Assembly (NCBI GenBank): GCA_945631445.1
Contig: CALZCR010000013.1
Location: 1 to 12,593 of the forward strand
From: an uncultured Corynebacterium sp.
GTDB taxonomy: Bacteria > Actinomycetota > Actinomycetes > Mycobacteriales > Mycobacteriaceae
Reading direction: 5' to 3'
DNA: 12,593 nucleotides
The position numbers were made by a program, and so were the translations under genes. Positions 1 to 7,000 of this stretch are shown here, piece after piece. Under the pieces are notes generated by a model. The model saw only the letters and a program-made list of their open reading frames with translations. It did no database searches and had not been told where the DNA came from. How positions within the stretch are numbered: the first letter of the stretch is position 1; each line of letters begins with the position of its first letter.

Positions 1-46
1 CGATCGGCCCCGCACCCCCTGTTTCACGGGGGTGCGGGGCCGATCG
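1..46 (-). terminator. Perfect 19-bp inverted repeat, likely terminator of the DUF1707 gene
   Basis: Positions 1-19 and 28-46 are exact reverse complements around an 8-nt loop, and the arms begin and end in CGATCG. It starts 21 bases beyond the stop of the minus-strand DUF1707 gene, where a terminator is expected. On the plus strand the stem is followed only by CCGTTT, a poor T-tract. On the minus strand the bases after the stem lie outside the window, so the U-tract cannot be judged. It could serve both strands if a plus-strand gene ends just to the left. Confidence 0.7.
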
Positions 47-67
47 CCGTTTCCGGGGCAGGAGCAA

Positions 68-697
68 TCAGGCGCGGGGCACCCGGTAGATTTCCACCGA
101 CCCCATCAACCCGACGCCGCGGACGCGAATGACGGGGGCGTCGGCGGCGACGTCGGCTTGTCGGAGGGTGACGCCCTTATCGTCTTCGACGCTGAAGGAC
201 CCCATGACGCCGGCGCCGTCGCTGATGACACGGAAATCCTCGGGCACGTAGATTTCCACTGAGCCCATGACCGCGATCGCGGTGATGACCGTCTCTTGGC
301 CCGGCAGCCGGGCCTCGGTCAGGTTCAGCTCGGTGGAGCCCATGACCGAGATCGAGGTGTGGTTGGCGCCCACCTGCCAGACCCCGTGGTAGGACGTCGA
401 CCCGAGGACGCCCACGCTCAGGTTCGTGCCGCCGCCGCCGGCGCCGGTGCCGGTGATCTGGTCCCGGGGCGCCGGGGCAGGGCGTGGGGTGGGCCGGGCG
501 GGCGGCGGGGAGGGGTCGGGGCCGAGGTCCGCGAGCAGCATGTCGAGCTCATCGCGGAACCGGGCACCATAGGCGAGCTTGGCCCGCTCGTCGAATTCTC
601 CCAGGGTCAGCTGCCCCCGGCCCAGCGCCTCCTGCAGAGAGGCGACGACGCGGGAGCGGTCGTCATCGGAGGCACGCAGGCGCGGGGTGTGGTCCAT
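68..697 (-). CDS. DUF1707 (SHOCT-like) protein with LiaF-type C-terminal repeat domain
   Basis: The product is 209 aa. Residues 5-58 match the DUF1707 pattern common in actinobacteria: R-A-S-D-D-D-R near the start, then GQLTLGEFDERAKLAYGAR and a leucine-rich end. A proline-rich linker covers about 61-78. The C-terminal half resembles the LiaF-like (DUF2154, cell-wall-active antibiotic response) domain: glycine-serine turns recur at 99-100, 120-121, 145-146, 166-167 and 199-200, mostly as VMGS, alternating with short beta strands as in a beta-solenoid. There is no signal peptide or membrane segment, so it is probably cytoplasmic. LiaF proteins act in envelope-stress signalling, but a role here is inference. 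It follows the acetamidase gene after 21 bases. There is no Shine-Dalgarno sequence before the ATG, while a -10 element lies 6 bases upstream, so its mRNA is probably leaderless. Confidence 0.85.
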   Translation of the reverse strand: MDHTPRLRASDDDRSRVVASLQEALGRGQLTLGEFDERAKLAYGARFRDELDMLLADLGPDPSPPPARPTPRPAPAPRDQITGTGAGGGGTNLSVGVLGSTSYHGVWQVGANHTSISVMGSTELNLTEARLPGQETVITAIAVMGSVEIYVPEDFRVISDGAGVMGSFSVEDDKGVTLRQADVAADAPVIRVRGVGLMGSVEIYRVPRA

Positions 698-703
698 GAC
701 TCA

Positions 704-709
704 AGCGTA
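704..709 (-). promoter_or_regulatory. Candidate -10 (TACGCT) giving a leaderless mRNA for the DUF1707 gene
   Basis: On the minus strand TACGCT is followed by six bases and then the ATG at 697. A start about 7 nt downstream of the -10 would fall on the A of the ATG. No Shine-Dalgarno sequence is present and no good -35 is seen at 17 bp; corynebacterial -35 elements are often weak. The site lies in the 21-bp gap after the acetamidase stop, with its upstream part inside that gene. Confidence 0.5.
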
Positions 710-718
710 GCGCGATAT

Positions 719-1663
719 TCAGCGCAGATACCGGGCGTCGATCCGGGCCAAGGTCACGGCGCCGACGGCCCGGAACGGGTGCAGCGGATCCGGCGTCTCG
801 GAGCCGGTGGGCCCGCCCAGCTCGGTGTGTGCCTCCGCGCTCATGAGCACGTAGGCGTCCTCCGCCGAATACCCGTGGTCGGTGGTCAGGACGTCGAAAA
901 GCTGCTCGTAGGCCATGACCACGGAATCCTGCACCGGGTCGCCGAGCCCGACGCACACCAGCTCTGCGCCGGTGTGCACGCGCGGTGCCCGCAGCCGCGA
1001 GAGCGAATCGCCCGGTTGCTTGATCAACTCGACGCTGACGGTCGCTTCACCGGCGGCCTCGATGGCGACGAAACTGGCCTCGCCGCGCGCCATCACCGCA
1101 TGGACGTCACCGAGGTAGAGCAAGGCGCCCGCCACCTGGACGGGCAGGTAAACGGTGGACCCGACGGCCGCGTCCGTGAGATCCATGTTGCCGCCGGTGG
1201 GGTAGGAGGGCATGACCGTCGACATCGTGGTCGCGGCCGCCGCGACGCCGATGCAGCCGATCATCGGGCGCACGGGCACGGAGACCTCGTCGCTCAGCTG
1301 GGCCCGGCCGTCTTCGATGGGGATGAAACGGGTGAACATCTCCTCGCCCATCACGCCCTCGAGCGCGCCGGCCCCGGGCAGATACACCGACCAGCCGCCA
1401 TGGGGCAAAGCGATGTCGTGGATCGTGACGGCCAGCACGTCGCCGGGTTCCGCGCCTTCGACGTGCACCGGGCCGGTCACGGGGTTGAGCACGGCGGTCA
1501 CCGCGTCCATGGACTTGTGCTCGTGCATCTGGCGGTAGGCTTCGTCGTGCGTCTCGAAGGTGATGCGGTCGCCGGCGCCGGGCCGGACCCGGAGCACCGG
1601 CTCCTTGTCGGCGGGGAAGCCGGCGACGCCGCCGGCTTTGCTCAGGAAATGTTCTTCGGCCAC
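719..1663 (-). CDS. Acetamidase/formamidase family protein (FmdA/AmdA)
   Basis: The product is 314 aa, the usual size of the shorter bacterial acetamidase branch. Family hallmarks are visible in order: NPVTGPVHVEGAEPGD at 60-75, a conserved Pro-Met-Ile-Gly-Cys-Ile-Gly-Val run at 133-140, P-T-G-G-N-M-D at 155-161, and LGDVHAVMARGE at 184-195. These enzymes hydrolyse short amides such as formamide or acetamide to the acid plus ammonia in the cytoplasm. The actual substrate cannot be read from sequence. The last motif differs from the common GDGE ending by having ARGE. The start is a GTG with GAGAGG nine bases upstream, and no better ATG lies nearby. A -10 (TACACT) about 44 bases upstream gives a short leader. 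It is transcribed divergently from rpsL, and no amide transporter or regulator is adjacent. Confidence 0.9.
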   Translation of the reverse strand: MAEEHFLSKAGGVAGFPADKEPVLRVRPGAGDRITFETHDEAYRQMHEHKSMDAVTAVLNPVTGPVHVEGAEPGDVLAVTIHDIALPHGGWSVYLPGAGALEGVMGEEMFTRFIPIEDGRAQLSDEVSVPVRPMIGCIGVAAAATTMSTVMPSYPTGGNMDLTDAAVGSTVYLPVQVAGALLYLGDVHAVMARGEASFVAIEAAGEATVSVELIKQPGDSLSRLRAPRVHTGAELVCVGLGDPVQDSVVMAYEQLFDVLTTDHGYSAEDAYVLMSAEAHTELGGPTGSETPDPLHPFRAVGAVTLARIDARYLR

Positions 1664-1706
1664 GACACGGCACCTCTCGGGTCAGGGAAATGATCGGACA
1701 TGGCTG

Positions 1707-1712
1707 AGTGTA
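1707..1712 (-). promoter_or_regulatory. Candidate -10 (TACACT) of the acetamidase gene
   Basis: TACACT on the minus strand fits the corynebacterial TANANT -10. A start near 1700 would give a leader of about 37 nt containing the GAGAGG ribosome-binding site. The sequence 17 bp upstream is GACGGG, so no recognisable -35 is present. Confidence 0.45.
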
Positions 1713-1843
1713 GCTGGGAAAATAACGGCCCGTCTCCTGCTGCCGGGAGCCGCGGGGCGTCTCATGTCGCGGCGGCCGGAGGGGCCTCGTGGCGTCGGTA
1801 TTACGCCGCCGGGTCAGACATACCCGCAGACCACGCCGTGTTT

Positions 1844-1872
1844 TTGGGGGTGAGGACATGGTGCGGTACGCT
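1844..1872 (+). promoter_or_regulatory. Candidate promoter of rpsL-rpsG (TTGGGG-17-TACGCT)
   Basis: The -35-like TTGGGG (1844-1849) and the -10 TACGCT (1867-1872, preceded by GG) are spaced 17 bp apart, the standard arrangement. Transcription would begin near 1879, giving a leader of about 200 nt before rpsL. This is the best sigma-A-type site in the gap. Confidence 0.6.
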
Positions 1873-2082
1873 GTAGGGACAAACCAGTGTGCTCGTCGCC
1901 CTGGTGTACCCGGCACCCGCCCGCCTGTGGTGGAGTTGTTGTGATTGTCTCGGTAGTGGCCCCGGAAAGAGCCCCTATTTTTTCGTGTCCGCAGATGGAT
2001 GCGGGCAATCGCGAGGGTGCGAACAAATACCACATCAGGCCAGCGTCCGTTCGGCGCCGGCGATTACTGACGAAAGAGTTAC

Positions 2083-2457
2083 ATGCCAACTATCCAGCAG
2101 CTGGTCCGTAAGGGCCGCCACACCAAGAAGTCCGCGACTGCGACTCGCGCCCTGAAGGGCTCCCCGCAGCGCCGTGGCGTGTGCACCCGCGTGTACACCA
2201 CCACCCCGAAGAAGCCGAACTCCGCTCTGCGTAAGGTCGCCCGTGTGCGCCTGACCACCGGCATCGAGGTTTCGGCCTACATTCCGGGCGAGGGCCACAA
2301 CCTGCAGGAGCACTCCATGGTGCTGGTGCGCGGTGGTCGTGTGAAGGACCTTCCGGGTGTTCGTTTCAAGATCGTCCGCGGCGCACTCGATGCGCAGGGC
2401 GTCAAGGACCGTAAGCAGGCTCGTTCCCGCTACGGCGCAAAGAAGGAGGGCAAGTAA
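2083..2457 (+). CDS. rpsL: 30S ribosomal protein S12
   Basis: S12 lies at the decoding centre of the small subunit and contributes to translational accuracy. The product is 124 aa, full length. The signature [19 protein letters not shown] covers about 39-57, and [26 protein letters not shown] follows from 70. The positions where substitutions give streptomycin resistance in mycobacteria, K43 and K88, are both lysine here, so the gene has the drug-sensitive form. The ATG follows GAAAGAG with a 4-base gap. The stop TAA is doubled (TAATAA) and rpsG starts directly after the second triplet, so the two are almost certainly one transcript. Confidence 0.99.
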   Translation: MPTIQQLVRKGRHTKKSATATRALKGSPQRRGVCTRVYTTTPKKPNSALRKVARVRLTTGIEVSAYIPGEGHNLQEHSMVLVRGGRVKDLPGVRFKIVRGALDAQGVKDRKQARSRYGAKKEGK

Positions 2458-2460
2458 TAA

Positions 2461-2928
2461 ATGCGTAAGAGTGCAGCCCCGAAGCGTCCGGTAGTCAAGG
2501 ACCCTGTCTACAACTCTGAGCTGGTCACCCAGCTCGTCAACAAGATCCTCGTGGACGGCAAGAAGTCCACCGCCGAGCGCATCGTCTACGGCGCCATGGA
2601 GATCTGCCGCGAGAAGACCGGCGTCGACCCGGTCGGCACCCTCGAGAAGGCCCTGGGCAACGTGCGCCCGGACCTCGAGGTCCGCTCCCGTCGTGTCGGC
2701 GGCGCCACCTACCAGGTGCCCGTCGAGGTCAAGCCGGGACGCTCCAACACCCTGGCCCTGCGTTGGATGGTCTCCTACACCCGTCAGCGCCGCGAGAACT
2801 CGATGATCGAGCGCCTCGCCAACGAGATCATGGACGCGTCCAACGGTCTCGGCGCCTCCGTGAAGCGTCGCGAAGACGTCCACAAGATGGCAGAGGCCAA
2901 CCGCGCCTTCGCCCACTACCGCTGGTAA
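2461..2928 (+). CDS. rpsG: 30S ribosomal protein S7
   Basis: S7 nucleates assembly of the 30S head by binding the 3' major domain of 16S rRNA. The product is 155 aa, the normal length. The N-terminal signature [20 protein letters not shown] at about 14-33 and the rRNA-binding beta hairpin [14 protein letters not shown] at 77-90 are intact, and it ends in AFAHYRW as usual. The ribosome-binding site AGGAGG lies inside the end of rpsL, and the ATG follows a tandem pair of TAA codons, so translation is likely coupled to rpsL. In E. coli S7 represses its own operon by binding the rpsL-rpsG spacer. Here that spacer is only 3 bases, so the same mechanism cannot apply unchanged. Confidence 0.99.
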   Translation: MRKSAAPKRPVVKDPVYNSELVTQLVNKILVDGKKSTAERIVYGAMEICREKTGVDPVGTLEKALGNVRPDLEVRSRRVGGATYQVPVEVKPGRSNTLALRWMVSYTRQRRENSMIERLANEIMDASNGLGASVKRREDVHKMAEANRAFAHYRW

Positions 2929-2945
2929 TTTACGAGCAGCGATGA

Positions 2946-3027
2946 GAATGACCCGACACCTTCGTTTCCGTGCCGCCGGGTGTGCTCCGCACACCCCGGA
3001 GGGTGAGGGACGGCTGTCGGGTCTTTC
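2946..3027 (+). terminator. Nested stem-loop after rpsG, possible attenuator
   Basis: GACCCGACA (2950-2958) pairs perfectly with TGTCGGGTC (3015-3023). After one T-T mismatch, three more pairs follow (GAA 2946-2948 with TTC 3025-3027). Inside sits a second hairpin, GGGTGTGC (2978-2985) with GCACACCC (2989-2996). The tail TCTTTCCC is a weak U-tract, so partial termination, RNA processing or 3'-end protection of the rpsL-rpsG message are all possible. Confidence 0.45.
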
Positions 3028-3058
3028 CCGTGCCGTGCAGGCACTACCACGCCGTTAG

Positions 3059-3087
3059 CTGACGGGCTGGGTTTTTGGGTGTAAAAT
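3059..3087 (+). promoter_or_regulatory. Candidate fusA promoter (CTGACG-17-TAAAAT)
   Basis: TAAAAT (3082-3087) is a near-ideal -10. CTGACG (3059-3064) matches four of six bases of TTGACA at exactly 17 bp spacing. Transcription would begin near 3094, about 110 nt before fusA. Confidence 0.65.
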
Positions 3088-3204
3088 TCCTGAGTGCTGC
3101 CAGTCTCACGCACTAATGGCAAGATTGAACGAGAAATATCCGTAGCGGGCGCGTGGCCGACCACCATTCGGCGCCGTCCACAACACACGAGTTGGGGTAA
3201 GACT

Positions 3205-5331
3205 GTGGCACAAGAAGTGCTTAAGGACCTGAACAAGGTCCGCAACATCGGCATCATGGCCCACATTGACGCCGGTAAGACCACTACGACCGAGCGCATC
3301 CTGTACTACACGGGCATCAACCGCAAGGTCGGCGAAACCCACGACGGCGGAGCGACCACTGACTGGATGAGCCAGGAGCAGGAGCGCGGCATCACGATCA
3401 CCTCCGCCGCAGTGACCTGTTTCTGGGAAGGCAACCAGATCAACATCATCGACACCCCGGGCCACGTCGACTTCACCGTCGAGGTCGAGCGCTCCCTGCG
3501 TGTCTTGGACGGCGCCGTCACCGTCTTCGACGGCAAGGAAGGCGTCGAGCCGCAGTCCGAGCAGGTCTGGCGCCAGGCCGAGAAGTACGACGTCCCGCGC
3601 ATCTGCTTCGTCAACAAGATGGACAAGCTCGGCGCTGACTTCTACTTCACCGTGCAGACCATCATCGACCGTCTCGGCGCCAAGCCGCTGGTCATGCAGC
3701 TGCCGATCGGCGCTGAAGATGACTTCGACGGCGTCGTCGACCTCATCGAAATGAAGGCCCTCTACTGGCGCGGCAAGGTCGAGGTCGGCGCAGACGCCGA
3801 GGTCGGCGAGATCCCGGCCGACCTGCAGGAGCGCGCGGAAGAATACCGCGAGAAGATCCTGGAGACCGTCGCCGAGTCCGACGAAGAGCTCATGGAGAAG
3901 TACTTCGGCGGCGAAGAGCTGACCAACGACGAGATCAAGGCGGCCATCCGCAAGCTGACCGTCAACTCCGAGCTCTACCCGGTCTTCTGCGGCACCGCCT
4001 ACCGCAACAAGGGCGTGCAGCCGCTGCTGGACGCCGTCATCGACTACCTGCCGAACCCGCTGGACATCGGCGAGGTCAAGGGCATGGCCGTCGGCAAGGA
4101 AGAGACCGAACTGGTCCGTAAGCCGTCTGTCGACGACCCGTTCTCCGCGCTGGCGTTCAAGATCGCCGTCCACCCGTTCTTCGGCAAGCTGACCTACGTC
4201 CGCGTGTACTCGGGCAAGGTCGTGCCGGGCGACAACGTGCAGAACTCCACGAAGGGCAAGAAGGAGCGCATCGGCAAGCTCTTCCAGATGCACGCCAACA
4301 AGGAGAACCCGGTCGACGAGGCCCGCGCCGGCAACATCTACGCGGTCATCGGCCTGAAGGACACCACCACCGGCGACACCCTGTGTGACTCGAAGGAACA
4401 GATCATCCTCGAGTCCATGGACTTCCCGGAGCCGGTCATCCAGGTCGCCATCGAGCCGAAGACCAAGTCGGACCAGGAGAAGCTGGGCACCGCCATCCAG
4501 AAGCTCGGCGAAGAGGACCCGACCTTCACCGTCCACCTGGACGAGGAGTCCGGCCAGACCGTCATCGGCGGCATGGGCGAGCTGCACCTCGACGTCTTGG
4601 TCGACCGCATGAAGCGCGAGTTCAAGGTCGAGGCCAACATCGGTAACCCGCAGGTGGCCTACCGCGAGACCATCCGCAAGAAGGTCGAGAGCGTCGACTT
4701 CACCCACAAGAAGCAGACGGGTGGCTCCGGCCAGTTCGCGAAGGTCATCGTGAGCCTCGAGCCGTACGCCCCGACCGCGGAGGAGCTGGAGGAGGGCGAG
4801 AACGCGAACTACAAGTTCGTCAACGCCGTCACCGGCGGCCGCGTGCCGAAGGAGTACATCCCGTCCGTCGACGCCGGCATCCAGGACGCCATGCAGTATG
4901 GCTACCTGGCCGGCTACCCGATGGTCAACGTCCAGGCCACCCTCGAGGACGGCGCCTACCACGACGTCGACTCCTCGGAGATGGCGTTCAAGCTGGCCGG
5001 CTCCCAGGTCTTCAAGGAGGCCGTGGCCAAGGCCAAGCCGGTCCTGCTCGAGCCGCTGATGGCCGTCGAGATCACCACCCCGGAAGAGTTCATGGGCGAC
5101 GTCATCGGCGACGTGAACTCCCGCCGCGGTCAGGTCAACGCGATGGAAGACCGTGCCGGCGCCAAGCTGGTCAAGGCCACCGTCCCGCTGTCTGAAATGT
5201 TCGGCTACGTCGGTGACCTGCGTTCCCGCACCCAGGGCCGCGCCAACTACTCCATGGTGTTCGACTCCTACGGCGAGGTTCCCTCGAGCGTGGCGCAGGA
5301 GATCATCGAGAAGCGCACCGGCGGCGCCTAA
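3205..5331 (+). CDS. fusA: Elongation factor G
   Basis: EF-G is the GTPase that drives tRNA-mRNA translocation on the ribosome. From the GTG at 3205 the product is 708 aa, the family length, beginning [16 protein letters not shown] as in other corynebacteria. GTPase motifs are intact: AHIDAGKT (19-26), RGITIT (61-66), DTPGH (83-87) and NKMD (137-140). Domains II-V follow, with [10 protein letters not shown] in domain III and [15 protein letters not shown] in domain V. The open frame continues upstream to a GTG at 3094, but those 37 residues lack homology and would start on the predicted transcription start, so 3205 is chosen. The ribosome-binding site (GGGGTAA) is weak. It has its own promoter after rpsG, so its output can be set apart from rpsL-rpsG. 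Confidence 0.98.
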   Translation: MAQEVLKDLNKVRNIGIMAHIDAGKTTTTERILYYTGINRKVGETHDGGATTDWMSQEQERGITITSAAVTCFWEGNQINIIDTPGHVDFTVEVERSLRVLDGAVTVFDGKEGVEPQSEQVWRQAEKYDVPRICFVNKMDKLGADFYFTVQTIIDRLGAKPLVMQLPIGAEDDFDGVVDLIEMKALYWRGKVEVGADAEVGEIPADLQERAEEYREKILETVAESDEELMEKYFGGEELTNDEIKAAIRKLTVNSELYPVFCGTAYRNKGVQPLLDAVIDYLPNPLDIGEVKGMAVGKEETELVRKPSVDDPFSALAFKIAVHPFFGKLTYVRVYSGKVVPGDNVQNSTKGKKERIGKLFQMHANKENPVDEARAGNIYAVIGLKDTTTGDTLCDSKEQIILESMDFPEPVIQVAIEPKTKSDQEKLGTAIQKLGEEDPTFTVHLDEESGQTVIGGMGELHLDVLVDRMKREFKVEANIGNPQVAYRETIRKKVESVDFTHKKQTGGSGQFAKVIVSLEPYAPTAEELEEGENANYKFVNAVTGGRVPKEYIPSVDAGIQDAMQYGYLAGYPMVNVQATLEDGAYHDVDSSEMAFKLAGSQVFKEAVAKAKPVLLEPLMAVEITTPEEFMGDVIGDVNSRRGQVNAMEDRAGAKLVKATVPLSEMFGYVGDLRSRTQGRANYSMVFDSYGEVPSSVAQEIIEKRTGGA

Positions 5332-5530
5332 ACACGTCACCGCTGACGCACCCGGTCGGGGAGCAGATCCCGGGAGGCCTTCCATGTGCCGCCTTCCGGA
5401 CCATGTCTGATTCCCGCCCGCACGGCGGTAGCGGCCGCCTGAGCGTCCACCCCGATGGTGGTGGATGTTGAGCCGGCCGTTACCCTGTGAGAAGATCCGC
5501 GATTCTTGTCGGCCCTGCCCGTCACCGGGT

Positions 5531-5559
5531 TTGAAAAAACGCCTTCATAAATCTAGGAT
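5531..5559 (+). promoter_or_regulatory. tuf promoter (TTGAAA-17-TAGGAT)
   Basis: TTGAAA (5531-5536) and TAGGAT (5554-5559) are separated by exactly 17 bp, the best promoter match in the window, as expected for a very highly expressed gene. An A-run lies just downstream of the -35. Transcription would begin near 5566. Confidence 0.75.
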
Positions 5560-5570
5560 CGTGTAACTGG

Positions 5571-5580
5571 CACATATGTG
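5571..5580. repeat. Perfect palindrome CACATATGTG at the tuf transcription start
   Basis: This ten-base perfect palindrome begins about 5 bases after the predicted tuf start, a place where an operator could act. It does not extend further and could be chance. No regulator is suggested by the sequence. Confidence 0.3.
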
Positions 5581-5664
5581 AAAGCGTCACCGAGATTGAC
5601 CCCGGTTCAGGGGTGCTTTCTGGGCGACAACTATCAACCACGTGGCTGCGAAGGTCGTAGCCAC
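5580..5664 (+). promoter_or_regulatory. Structured tuf mRNA leader with two stem-loops
   Basis: Element 1: GAAAGC (5580-5585) pairs with GCTTTC (5615-5620), enclosing ACCCC (5599-5603) paired with GGGGT (5610-5614), with a one-sided bulge of 13 nt. Element 2: GTGGCTGCG (5642-5650) pairs with CGTAGCCAC (5656-5664) as nine pairs including one G-U, loop AAGGT. Element 2 ends 10 bases before the AGGAGG of tuf. Such folding could stabilise the message or affect initiation; no known riboswitch is recognised. Confidence 0.5.
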
Positions 5665-5687
5665 CATGAAGTCCAGGAGGACATACA

Positions 5688-6878
5688 GTGGCAAAGGCGA
5701 AGTTCGAGCGCAACAAACCGCACCTCAACATCGGCACCATCGGTCACGTCGACCACGGCAAGACCACCACCACGGCTGCCATCACCAAGGTTCTGGCCGA
5801 CCTGTACCCGGAGGAGAACGCTTCCTTCGACTACGACCAGATCGACAAGGCTCCGGAGGAGAAGGAGCGTGGCATCACGATCAACATCTCCCACGTCGAG
5901 TACAACACCCCGAAGCGTCACTACGCACACGTCGACGCCCCGGGTCACGCCGACTACATCAAGAACATGATCACCGGCGCAGCTCAGATGGACGGCGCCA
6001 TCCTGGTCGTCGCCGCAACTGACGGCCCGATGCCGCAGACCCGCGAGCACGTCCTCCTGGCCCGCCAGGTCGGCGTCCCGTACATCCTCGTCGCCCTGAA
6101 CAAGTGCGACATGGTCGACGACGAGGAAATCATCGAGCTCGTCGAGATGGAGGTCCGCGAACTGCTGGCCGAGCAGGACTACGACGAGGACGCCCCGATC
6201 ATCCAGATCTCCGCTCTCGGCGCCCTGAACGGCGAGGAGAAGTGGGTCGAGTCCGTCGGCGAGCTCATGAACGCCTGCGACGAGTCCATCCCGGACCCGG
6301 AGCGCGAGACCGACAAGCCGTTCCTGATGCCGATCGAGGACATCTTCACCATTTCCGGCCGCGGCACCGTCGTGACCGGCCGTGTCGAGCGTGGCTCCCT
6401 GAACGTCAACGATGAGATCGAAATCATCGGCATCAAGGAGAAGTCCACCAAGACCACGGTGACCTCCATCGAGATGTTCAACAAGTTCCTGGACTCCGCT
6501 GAGGCCGGCGACAACGCCGCTCTGCTGCTCCGCGGCCTCAAGCGCGAGGACGTCGAGCGTGGCCAGGTCGTCATCAAGCCGGGCGCTTACACCCCGCACA
6601 AGAAGTTCGAGGGCTCCGTCTACATCCTGTCCAAGGATGAGGGCGGCCGCCACACCCCGTTCTTCGACAACTACCGCCCGCAGTTCTACTTCCGCACGAC
6701 CGACGTCACCGGCGTCGTCACCCTGCCGGAAGGCACCGAGATGGTCATGCCGGGCGACAACGTCGACATGTCCGTCGAGCTGATCCAGCCGGTCGCCATG
6801 GACGAGGGCCTGCGTTTCGCTATCCGCGAGGGCTCCCGCACCGTCGGCGCTGGCCGCGTCACCAAGATCGTCGAGTAA
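5688..6878 (+). CDS. tuf: Elongation factor Tu
   Basis: EF-Tu carries aminoacyl-tRNA to the ribosomal A site as a GTP complex. The product is 396 aa, the normal length. GTPase motifs are present: GHVDHGKT (19-26), RGITI with switch threonine T64 (61-65), DAPGH (83-87) and NKCD (138-141). Domains II and III are complete, with [13 protein letters not shown] in domain II and AGRVTKIVE at the end. The start is a GTG with an ideal AGGAGG (5675-5680) seven bases upstream. It has its own strong promoter, a folded leader and a strong terminator, so it can be expressed as a single-gene unit. No second tuf copy or tRNA gene is seen here. Confidence 0.99.
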   Translation: MAKAKFERNKPHLNIGTIGHVDHGKTTTTAAITKVLADLYPEENASFDYDQIDKAPEEKERGITINISHVEYNTPKRHYAHVDAPGHADYIKNMITGAAQMDGAILVVAATDGPMPQTREHVLLARQVGVPYILVALNKCDMVDDEEIIELVEMEVRELLAEQDYDEDAPIIQISALGALNGEEKWVESVGELMNACDESIPDPERETDKPFLMPIEDIFTISGRGTVVTGRVERGSLNVNDEIEIIGIKEKSTKTTVTSIEMFNKFLDSAEAGDNAALLLRGLKREDVERGQVVIKPGAYTPHKKFEGSVYILSKDEGGRHTPFFDNYRPQFYFRTTDVTGVVTLPEGTEMVMPGDNVDMSVELIQPVAMDEGLRFAIREGSRTVGAGRVTKIVE

Positions 6879-6917
6879 TTCTTTGCTCGCCGTGAGTCTT
6901 GGCTGACTCCAGCACAG

Positions 6918-6967
6918 AAGCACCGCCCGTGTCACCGCAAGGTGATGCGGGCGGTGCTTTCTTTTCT
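6918..6967 (+). terminator. Strong intrinsic terminator of tuf
   Basis: AAGCACCGCCCG (6918-6929) pairs perfectly with CGGGCGGTGCTT (6948-6959). Inside, TCACC (6932-6936) and GGTGA (6941-6945) form an upper stem capped by a GCAA tetraloop, separated by a small TG/TG internal loop. TTTCTTTTCT follows directly. It lies 40 bases after the tuf stop and is a textbook Rho-independent terminator. Confidence 0.93.
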
Positions 6968-6984
6968 CCCCGGAGCCCTCCCCG

Positions 6985-6990
6985 TAGACT
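6985..6990 (+). promoter_or_regulatory. Candidate -10 (TAGACT) of the 227-aa unknown gene
   Basis: TAGACT fits TANANT and ends 10 bases before the ATG at 7001. A start at about 6997-7001 makes the mRNA leaderless or nearly so. The -35 position overlaps the T-tract of the tuf terminator. Confidence 0.5.
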
Positions 6991-7000
6991 GCGGGGCGAC

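Larger units (their letters stand above)
1664..2082. other. Divergent intergenic region between the acetamidase gene and rpsL
   Basis: This stretch of 419 bases holds promoters for both flanking genes and the rpsL leader of about 200 nt. The leader has a small hairpin, CCGCA at 1989-1993 pairing with TGCGG at 2000-2004, and a T-run at 1976-1982 with no GC stem before it. I see no convincing gene: the two plus-strand open frames starting at 1887 and 1889 overlap each other and run into rpsL out of frame. The rpsL Shine-Dalgarno (GAAAGAG, 2072-2078) is modest. Confidence 0.6.
2929..3204 (+). other. rpsG-fusA intergenic region with hairpins and an internal promoter
   Basis: The first half holds a large stem-loop (2946-3027) that could end or thin transcription after rpsG. 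The second half holds a promoter and the fusA leader. A small GTGCC/GGCAC hairpin lies at 3030-3044. The predicted fusA leader can form AGTGC (3093-3097) with GCACT (3110-3114) at its very 5' end. No gene is seen. The open frame running into fusA from a GTG at 3094 is an in-frame extension without homology. Confidence 0.6.
5332..5687 (+). other. fusA-tuf intergenic region with tuf promoter and structured leader
   Basis: This gap of 356 bases has no convincing gene and no clear intrinsic terminator after fusA. There is a 5-bp hairpin CGTCA/TGACG at 5335-5348 without a T-run, and a TCCACC/GGTGGA hairpin at 5446-5465. A weak second promoter (TTGAGC at 5468-5473, 17 bp, GAAGAT at 5491-5496) precedes the strong one at 5531-5559. 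The leader of about 120 nt contains two folded elements listed separately. Confidence 0.6.

Noticed and set aside
296..1693. 465-codon plus-strand frame opposite the DUF1707 and acetamidase genes
   Set aside because: The opposite strand encodes two clear protein families. This frame is Gly/Arg/His-rich shadow sequence spanning both genes.
1887..2155. Two overlapping plus-strand frames in the rpsL leader
   Set aside because: They overlap each other and rpsL out of frame and have no recognisable domain; only the leader is supported.
3094..3204. 37-codon N-terminal extension of EF-G
   Set aside because: It would start at the predicted transcription start, lacks homology, and the GTG at 3205 gives the conserved EF-G N-terminus.
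3106..5385. Very long open frame (759 codons) antisense to fusA
   Set aside because: It is the mirror of a highly biased coding sequence. Its Leu/Val/Asp/Gly-dominated composition fits an antisense shadow and no family pattern is visible.
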